Source of the DNA: JBEKYH01 sp049511115
GTDB lineage: Bacteria > Planctomycetota > Phycisphaerae > Tepidisphaerales > Tepidisphaeraceae
Assembly (NCBI GenBank): GCA_049511115.1
Contig: JBEKYH010000026.1
Span: forward strand, 1 to 20,360
Direction of reading: 5' to 3'
DNA length: 20,360 nucleotides
This document shows positions 15,391 to 20,360 of this stretch, piece by piece. The notes beneath the pieces are model-generated. The model saw only the letters and a program-made list of their open reading frames with translations, had not been told where the DNA came from and searched no databases. Position numbers and translations under genes: made by a program. Position 1 is the stretch's first letter. Each line of letters begins with the position of its first letter.

Positions 15391-17511
15391 ATGTTTCAAG
15401 CCTACCACCATCTTGGCATCCTTGGCCTGACGATTCTGCTAGGTGCGTCGATCGCGCCGGCGGGTTCGGTCGTCAATGACTCTTCCCTCGGTTCCGCCCC
15501 CGTGAGTCACGCCGGAAACATCTTCACCATCGGCCCGCTCAGCGGCAAACAAGTCGGCAACAATCTCTTCTACAGTCTCTCTACGTTAAACCTGGACAAG
15601 GGTGAGACCGCCGATTTCGTCAATTTCCCGGGGTCGTCTTCCGTTCAGACTGTTCTAACGCGCGTCACCGGCGGCCCCAGCAACATCGACGGCACGTTGG
15701 AGTGCGATATTCCCAACGCCAACTTCTTTCTGATCAACTCCTCCGGCGTGGTCTTCGGGCCTGATTCGGCGCTGAATGTGCAAGGATCATTTGCAGTGAC
15801 GACCGCCGATCAAGTGAAATTGGCCGATGGAAAGGTCTTCGCCGCTCTGCCGGCAGCAACGGATGCAACGCTCACCACCGCAGCGCCTGCGGCGTTTGGA
15901 TTTCTCTCCAAGTCGCCGGCCGCGATAACGGTCAACGCCGCAACCCTCGCGGTGGGTCCAGGCCAATCGATCATGCTTGTTTCCGGCGGGGTTTTCATCA
16001 ATAACACGGGCGGAACGGGTGGGTTTTCCATCACGACGGGCCAGCTTGTCGCGCTTGGTGGCCAGATTGTGATCGCTTCCGTCGGCTCACCTGGAACCGC
16101 GGTGTTGACCGGCGCCAGTCCGCCGTCACCACCCGTGGACGTCTCGTCGTTCCAATCGCTCGGCCCGATTCGACTTGTCGATGGCGCGCAGATCAATGTT
16201 AACGGTTATTTTGGAGGGCAAATTGCCATCACGGGAGCTTCGGCCGTGCTCCGCGACTCGGCGATCAGCGCCGGCAGCTTGCTGGCCCCCGGCGCAGGTA
16301 TTGAAATTAATCTGCGCGGCGACCTCAAGTCAGTGAACAGCGCGGTAATCGCAGATACTGACGGCACCGGACCTGCGTGTCCCCTGAATGTGACTGCGAA
16401 CAGTATCTCCATTCAAGGCAGCCTTAACATTGATTCCCACTTCGGATGTTTCTCAAGTGATTCATTTGGATCTGGAGACGCCGGAACCGTAACCATTAAC
16501 GCGCAGTCCCTGTCCGTCGTGCAGGGAGGCTTCATCACCGCCGACGCCGGCGGTTCAGGCAATGCGGGCGTCGTAACCGTGAACATTGCCGGGCCCGTCA
16601 GCATGGACGGCATGGGTGGCGTGCCCATTCCCGCCGCGATCGGAGCGGGTGTGCTCCTGCAGTTAACCCCCCCCGCCACTGGCAATGGCGGCACTGTGAC
16701 CGTGTCGGCGAAAAGCTTAAACATCCTGGACGGAGCGGTAATCACTGCCAGCACGGAGGGAATAGGCAATGGTGGCAGCGTAACAGTCAACGTTTCTGGC
16801 GCGCTCGTGTTGGACGCCATGGGACATCTTACTGGAATAGGAGCCAATTCCGTGACCGCCACACCCGCCGACGCGGGGCAGGTGGCCGTATCTGCCGGAA
16901 GTATAACACTTCTTGATGGCGCACAAATTCTCGCGGGCACCACTGGCGCCGGCAACGGCGGCTCGCTGATGCTCAGCTCCGGCGGGCCCATTGAATTCTT
17001 CGACGCCACAGTCTCGGCGGATGCACCCTCCAGCGACGGTGGCGACATTAGCATCCAAACGCCTGCCGCAGTTGTGGTGGTGGATAGCCAGCTAAAAGCC
17101 GCCGCCGGCGGAACGGGCGGCAACATCACCATCGACCCGGCCCTGGTCGTTCTGCAGAACAGCCAGTTGCTGGCCGACGCCATTGCCGGAAACGGTGGAA
17201 ATGTCTCGGTCATGGCAAGCGAATTTCTGCGGAACAATTCGCCGATTGATGTTTCCTCTCAATTCGGCGTCTCCGGCACCGTTTCAGTCAGTCCACCCGA
17301 TACAGAAATTGCCGGTTCGATCACCCCTCTGCGCGGGGAAATCATCGGTGACGCCATTGGCCTTGAACCCACCTGCGAGCACGAAGCGGCCAGCGGCTTT
17401 AGCAGTTTCACCGTCACGGGAATCGGTGGACTACCGCCGGCGCCAAGCGGTTGGTTGCCATCATTTCATTATGACCCGGATGGAGAGAATCAAGGGGGTC
17501 CATCAAAGTGA
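15391..17511 (+). CDS. Two-partner secretion exoprotein TpsA1 (filamentous haemagglutinin-type N-terminal domain)
   Basis: This 706-residue secreted beta-helix protein begins with a signal peptide of about 24 residues ending APA, then mature GSVVNDSSLGS. The TPS (haemagglutination activity) domain spans about 25-185. It has NIFTIGPLSGKQVGNNLF, LTRVTGGPSNIDGTLEC, the hallmark FFLINSSGVVFGPDSALNV and GSFAVTTADQ. A Gly/Asn/Val-rich repeat region follows. The C-terminus ends with a Cys-containing segment and SSFTVTGIGGLPPAPSGWLP, resembling the (S)SF.VTG.GGLP..P ending common in cyanobacterial exoproteins. I chose the ATG at 15391, with GGAG four bases upstream, over an upstream GTG at 15298, because it puts the signal peptide at the true N-terminus. 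It overlaps tpsB by four bases. It is likely exported through that TpsB to the surface; adhesion or matrix function is inferred from the family. Confidence 0.92.
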   Translation: MFQAYHHLGILGLTILLGASIAPAGSVVNDSSLGSAPVSHAGNIFTIGPLSGKQVGNNLFYSLSTLNLDKGETADFVNFPGSSSVQTVLTRVTGGPSNIDGTLECDIPNANFFLINSSGVVFGPDSALNVQGSFAVTTADQVKLADGKVFAALPAATDATLTTAAPAAFGFLSKSPAAITVNAATLAVGPGQSIMLVSGGVFINNTGGTGGFSITTGQLVALGGQIVIASVGSPGTAVLTGASPPSPPVDVSSFQSLGPIRLVDGAQINVNGYFGGQIAITGASAVLRDSAISAGSLLAPGAGIEINLRGDLKSVNSAVIADTDGTGPACPLNVTANSISIQGSLNIDSHFGCFSSDSFGSGDAGTVTINAQSLSVVQGGFITADAGGSGNAGVVTVNIAGPVSMDGMGGVPIPAAIGAGVLLQLTPPATGNGGTVTVSAKSLNILDGAVITASTEGIGNGGSVTVNVSGALVLDAMGHLTGIGANSVTATPADAGQVAVSAGSITLLDGAQILAGTTGAGNGGSLMLSSGGPIEFFDATVSADAPSSDGGDISIQTPAAVVVVDSQLKAAAGGTGGNITIDPALVVLQNSQLLADAIAGNGGNVSVMASEFLRNNSPIDVSSQFGVSGTVSVSPPDTEIAGSITPLRGEIIGDAIGLEPTCEHEAASGFSSFTVTGIGGLPPAPSGWLPSFHYDPDGENQGGPSK
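15463..15933 (+). repeat. TPS-domain duplication, copy 1 (in tpsA1)
   Basis: This stretch, coding mature residues 25-181 of TpsA1, is duplicated at 19397-19858 in tpsA2. Short identical DNA runs are visible, such as AACATCTTCACCATCGGCCC and AGCGGCAAACAAGTCGGC. Outside this block the two genes differ far more, so the secretion domain has been conserved, homogenised or duplicated more recently than the stalk. Confidence 0.8.
16474..17273 (+). repeat. Tandem beta-helix repeats in TpsA1
   Basis: About nine imperfect units of 24-40 residues run through this stretch, each opening with a G-N-G-G or D-A-G turn. Examples are DAGTVTINAQSLSVVQGG, GNGGTVTVSAKSLNILDGA, GNGGSVTVNVSGALVLDAMG, DAGQVAVSAGSITLLDGA and GNGGNVSVMASEFL. 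Short units (N-G-G, strand, SL..LDGA.I.A.T.G) partly alternate with longer ones carrying A/SG..V.DAMG. The pattern fits a right-handed parallel beta-helix stalk. The repeats are at protein level; codons have diverged, so no recent DNA duplication is implied. Confidence 0.7.
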
Positions 17512-19331
17512 ATCACTTCCACAATTGGGTGATAGGAATCATTGTGTCTGCTTGCGCGTCGACGGCCTGGTCGCAGACCATTCCCACCACCTTGCCGGCT
17601 ATGCCACCGGAGAATGGAAATCAGCTCTCTCAACAATTGGTGGTTCAGGTCAAAGCATTCCGCTTCCATGGCAACACCGTCTTTACGAATCAGCAACTCG
17701 CCGCGATTGCAGAGCCATTTCGCCGCCAGCATGACGGCATGATGACTTCCCCGGACCTGGAGGCGGTGCGAAACGCGCTGACGTTGGCCTATGTCAACCA
17801 GGGATACATCAACTCCGGCGCCGTGATGCCGGACCAAACAGTCGCCGATGGCGTCATCCGCTTTGACATCATCGAAGGGAAATTGAGTGACGTGGTCCTT
17901 TCGCACGGCCATGCCGGCATGATGAACATGCCCATGCCCGCCCCGGCAACACAGCCCGCGGTGACGCCGGGAAGCGCCGGCGGACCCGGCGCCGTCGGAC
18001 GGGAAGCCGCTCAGCCCCTGCCGCCGACGCAAGAAGCCGGTTGGCATCTGCTCAACAATCAATATGTGACCGATCGCGTGATGCTCGGCGCCGGGCCGCC
18101 GCTGAATGTACTGCAACTGAAAGATCAGCTTGAGTTGCTCCGCCGCGATCCCAATATCAAAACGATCAATGCCGAGCTCGCCCCCGGCGACTCACCCGGC
18201 GAATCCGTTCTTAATCTCGCCGTCACCGAAGATAACCCCCTGCAGTTTGGCGTCGACTATTCCAACCGGCGGCCGCCCAGCGTCGGCGCTTATGAGTTTG
18301 ATGTCCTTGCCTCCGATAGCGATGTCACCGGGCATGGCGATGCCTTCTCTGCCCGCTGGGGTGTCCTGGCGGGGTCAGCCAACACGCAGCAATTCGACGA
18401 TGACAACGATTACTCGCTGGATTATGTGGTTCCCCTGACCGCGCGGGACTTGACGTTGGAGGTGAACTACACGCGCAGCAGCGACGCGGTCGTGGAAACG
18501 CCATTCACCGACGTCAACATCCAATCCAAAACCGACAGCATTTACGCGACGCTGCGACAGCCATTGGTGCGGACCGTGGAAGACCCGGCCCTGGGAACCA
18601 AGGACCAGGAACTGGCCGCATTCTTCACGGTCTCCAGCCGCTACAACCGCACGTTTCTCCTCGGCGAGCCGTTCAGCTTTTCGCCCGGCGTAGAAAACGG
18701 CGAACAGGATGTCTTCGCATTGCGTCCCGGCCTGGAATACGTGCGCCGATCTTCCGACGACGCCCTGGCCCTGCGCGCGACTTTCAGCACGGGCATCGAC
18801 GGTCCCAAGGCAACGATCCATTCCCACGACGAACCCGATAGCCGCTTCTTCGCATTCCTGGGACAATCGCAATATGTACGACGCATTCCGCTGGGAAACG
18901 CCGCCCAGCCGTGGAATGACGCGCAAGGCATCCTCCGCTTTAACACGCAACTATCTCCCAATCAGCTATTGACGCTCGAACAATTCAGTCTCGGCGGCGT
19001 GGACACCGTTCGCGGCTATGAACAAAACCAATTCGTCACCGACGAAGCCGTTCAAGCGACGGCCGAGCTGCGCATTCCCGTGGTGAAGGCCAACAATCTC
19101 GATGCGCTGACCTTCGCTCCGTTCTTCGACAGCGGCTACGCCTGGAACCGGGAAAACAGCACCCAGACCCCCGAGCTGATCAGCGGCGTCGGCTGCGGCC
19201 TGCTTTTTCATCCCACCGAGCAGATCAACGCCAGCGTTTACTATGGCTATCCACTCAAGCGATTTTCGCACAATGAAGATGATCTTCAGGATATGGGGAT
19301 TTACTTCGATGTAAGCATTCTGGCGTTCTGA
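17508..19331 (+). CDS. TpsB outer-membrane transporter (ShlB/FhaC/HecB family)
   Basis: This 607-residue Omp85-superfamily transporter would export TpsA proteins across the outer membrane. A signal peptide (about 1-22, ending STAWSQ) is followed by POTRA-type sequence: VQVKAFRFHGNTVFTNQQL, YVNQGYINSGAVMPDQTVADG and FDIIEGKLSDVVL. The second POTRA part contains PLNVLQLKDQLELLRRDP and LNLAVTEDNPLQFGVDYSN. Residues about 250-607 are a beta-barrel. The conserved loop-6 signature VRGY (501-504) lies in FSLGGVDTVRGYEQNQF, and a terminal Phe (FDVSILAF) fits a Bam recognition signal. About 40 Met/Pro/Ala/Gly-rich residues (137-177) interrupt the POTRA region. The start is GTG, inside GTGA overlapping the tpsA1 stop, with AGGGGG about ten bases upstream. 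Its own stop overlaps the second exoprotein ATG (TGATG), so translation of all three is coupled. Confidence 0.93.
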   Translation: MNHFHNWVIGIIVSACASTAWSQTIPTTLPAMPPENGNQLSQQLVVQVKAFRFHGNTVFTNQQLAAIAEPFRRQHDGMMTSPDLEAVRNALTLAYVNQGYINSGAVMPDQTVADGVIRFDIIEGKLSDVVLSHGHAGMMNMPMPAPATQPAVTPGSAGGPGAVGREAAQPLPPTQEAGWHLLNNQYVTDRVMLGAGPPLNVLQLKDQLELLRRDPNIKTINAELAPGDSPGESVLNLAVTEDNPLQFGVDYSNRRPPSVGAYEFDVLASDSDVTGHGDAFSARWGVLAGSANTQQFDDDNDYSLDYVVPLTARDLTLEVNYTRSSDAVVETPFTDVNIQSKTDSIYATLRQPLVRTVEDPALGTKDQELAAFFTVSSRYNRTFLLGEPFSFSPGVENGEQDVFALRPGLEYVRRSSDDALALRATFSTGIDGPKATIHSHDEPDSRFFAFLGQSQYVRRIPLGNAAQPWNDAQGILRFNTQLSPNQLLTLEQFSLGGVDTVRGYEQNQFVTDEAVQATAELRIPVVKANNLDALTFAPFFDSGYAWNRENSTQTPELISGVGCGLLFHPTEQINASVYYGYPLKRFSHNEDDLQDMGIYFDVSILAF

Positions 19332-20360
19332 TGCTCAAAGGAATCGGACATATCGCGGTGGTCTGCGTCTTCGCCATCGCTGCGTGCGCTCGCGCCGGCA
19401 GCGTCGTCAACGACGCCTCCCTCGGCTCCGCCCCAGTCGCGCACAGCGGCAACATCTTCACCATCGGCCCGTCCAGCGGCAAACAAGTCGGCACCAATCT
19501 TTTCTTTAGCCTCTCCACGCTCAACCTGGACAAAGGTGAGACCGCCAATTTCACCGGGCCGTCCTCGATAACCAATGTCCTCACCCGCGTCACCGGCGGC
19601 CCAAGCACGATCGACGGAACGCTCCAATGTTCGATTGCCAACGCCAACTTTCTTCTTATCAATCCCCAAGGCGTGGTCTTCGGACCCGATGCGTCTCTAA
19701 ACGTCTCGGGAAGTTTTGTGGTAACGACGGCGGATCAACTGAAATTGGCCGATGGCCAGGTCTTCGCGGCATTGCCCGCGGCAACCGATGCAACACTCAC
19801 CACCGCCGCGCCGGCCGCGTTTGGGTTTCTCGCAAGCAGCCCGGCCGGCTTCACCGTCGATGGCGCGACGCTGTCAGTGTCTTCCTGCCGATCGTTCGTC
19901 GCCGCCACCGGACCGGTAACGATCAGCGGCGGCAGCATCCAGGCCCCCGCCGGAGCAATAGCCGTCGGATCGGTCGCTTCCTCAGGGACAGTTCAACTGA
20001 ACGGACAAACGATTGGCTCGCTTGCTTCCTTTACGTCGCCGGGGCCGATTCAGATAACGGATGGACAAATCGACACGAGTGGGTCAGGCGGCGGCCGAAT
20101 CGTGATTCGCGGCGGTGCAATGACGCTTGAAGACTCGACGATTAGCGCCAATACGACCGGACCGGGCAGCGGTATGGGAATAAACATACAATTGGCCAAA
20201 GACCTCGTATCGACCAACGGCGCCATCCTCAGCGAGACATCGTCTTCCGGCCGCGCGGGCGATATTTCCGTTACAGCCGCGGACATTTCCGCTACCGGCC
20301 AGAATTCTGCGAAGTTGGGGCTGGCCTGCGCGGACTCCAATGGCGGGGGCATCGGCGGAA
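19331..20360 (+). CDS. Second two-partner secretion exoprotein TpsA2, 3' end beyond the window
   Basis: An ATG inside TGATG opens a frame that stays free of stops for 343 codons to the window end, so the gene is truncated only by the window. The signal peptide is MLKGIGHIAVVCVFAIAACARA, then mature GSVVNDASLGS. The TPS domain spans about 23-180 and nearly copies that of TpsA1: NIFTIGPSSGKQVGTNLFF, LTRVTGGPSTIDGTLQC, FLLINPQGVVFGPDASLNV, GSFVVTTADQLKLADGQVF. By eye roughly four in five residues agree over about 155 positions, then similarity falls off into a divergent beta-helix region (GPIQITDGQIDTSGSGGGRIV and similar). It is probably secreted by the TpsB encoded just upstream. Length and C-terminus are unknown from this window. 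Confidence 0.92.
   Translation, partial: MLKGIGHIAVVCVFAIAACARAGSVVNDASLGSAPVAHSGNIFTIGPSSGKQVGTNLFFSLSTLNLDKGETANFTGPSSITNVLTRVTGGPSTIDGTLQCSIANANFLLINPQGVVFGPDASLNVSGSFVVTTADQLKLADGQVFAALPAATDATLTTAAPAAFGFLASSPAGFTVDGATLSVSSCRSFVAATGPVTISGGSIQAPAGAIAVGSVASSGTVQLNGQTIGSLASFTSPGPIQITDGQIDTSGSGGGRIVIRGGAMTLEDSTISANTTGPGSGMGINIQLAKDLVSTNGAILSETSSSGRAGDISVTAADISATGQNSAKLGLACADSNGGGIGG
19397..19858 (+). repeat. TPS-domain duplication, copy 2 (in tpsA2)
   Basis: This is the second copy of the block at 15463-15933. It is in direct orientation, about 3.9 kb apart, with tpsB between the copies. It differs by a net loss of three codons around residue 52. Direct repeats of this size could in principle recombine to delete tpsB, or exchange sequence by gene conversion. 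Confidence 0.8.

Noticed and set aside
16413..17237. Open frame of 274 codons on the - strand, opposite the TpsA1 repeats
   Set aside because: Pro/Ala/Ser-rich antisense of the Gly-rich repeats; the + strand gene explains the openness.
19331..19396. Lipobox-like IAAC in the TpsA2 signal peptide (also VSAC in that of TpsB)
   Set aside because: TpsA1, with the same mature start GSVVND, has no Cys there, and both protein types are normally cut by signal peptidase I.

Overview
The window is a GC-rich, densely coded bacterial segment carrying ten complete or nearly complete genes plus two genes cut by its edges. The best guess for the host is a member of the Planctomycetota, perhaps Phycisphaerae, or a close PVC relative. 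Three features support this: a PEP-CTERM sorting tail (VPEP, hydrophobic stretch, RRRR), a type IV-pilin-like protein with the C-terminal H..DG motif typical of planctomycete prepilin-like proteins, and many exported proteins. I see no rRNA, tRNA, CRISPR array, transposase or integrase.

Left part (1-4259, + strand): the 3' end of a PEP-CTERM surface protein and an AT-richer intergenic stretch with a perfect 7+7 inverted repeat. Then come a small membrane-anchored protein with a CPDCG zinc-type knuckle, a prepilin-like protein, and a TPR protein fused to a family-9-type glycosyltransferase domain. A large exported protein follows (4287-7115), with a YVTN-type beta-propeller joined to a phosphoesterase domain. 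It ends 9 bp from the convergent putA gene (7125-10034, - strand), a bifunctional proline dehydrogenase / P5C dehydrogenase.

Right part (10110-20360): two divergent, tightly packed gene blocks that look like one system. The leftward block, in transcription order, is an exported TPR-CHAT protein (His/Cys dyad intact), a CHASE2-transmembrane-class III nucleotide cyclase, and an exported DUF928 protein. The genes are 12 bp apart and then overlap by 4 bp. The rightward block is a two-partner secretion unit: exoprotein TpsA1, outer-membrane transporter TpsB, then a second exoprotein TpsA2 that runs off the window. It has a 4-bp GTGA overlap and a 1-bp TGATG overlap. The start-to-start gap is about 206 bp and should hold both promoters.

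Proposed joint action (inference): CHAT, DUF928 and the CHASE2 sensor would all face the periplasm, the compartment the exoproteins cross on the way to TpsB. The cyclase could then report secretion or surface state inward as cAMP, and the CHAT protease could act on the exoproteins, DUF928 or the sensor. From memory, CHAT, CHASE2, DUF928 and haemagglutination-domain genes keep company in filamentous cyanobacteria. Finding a compact set with a cyclase output, two exoproteins and one transporter in a planctomycete-like genome is the most interesting feature here.
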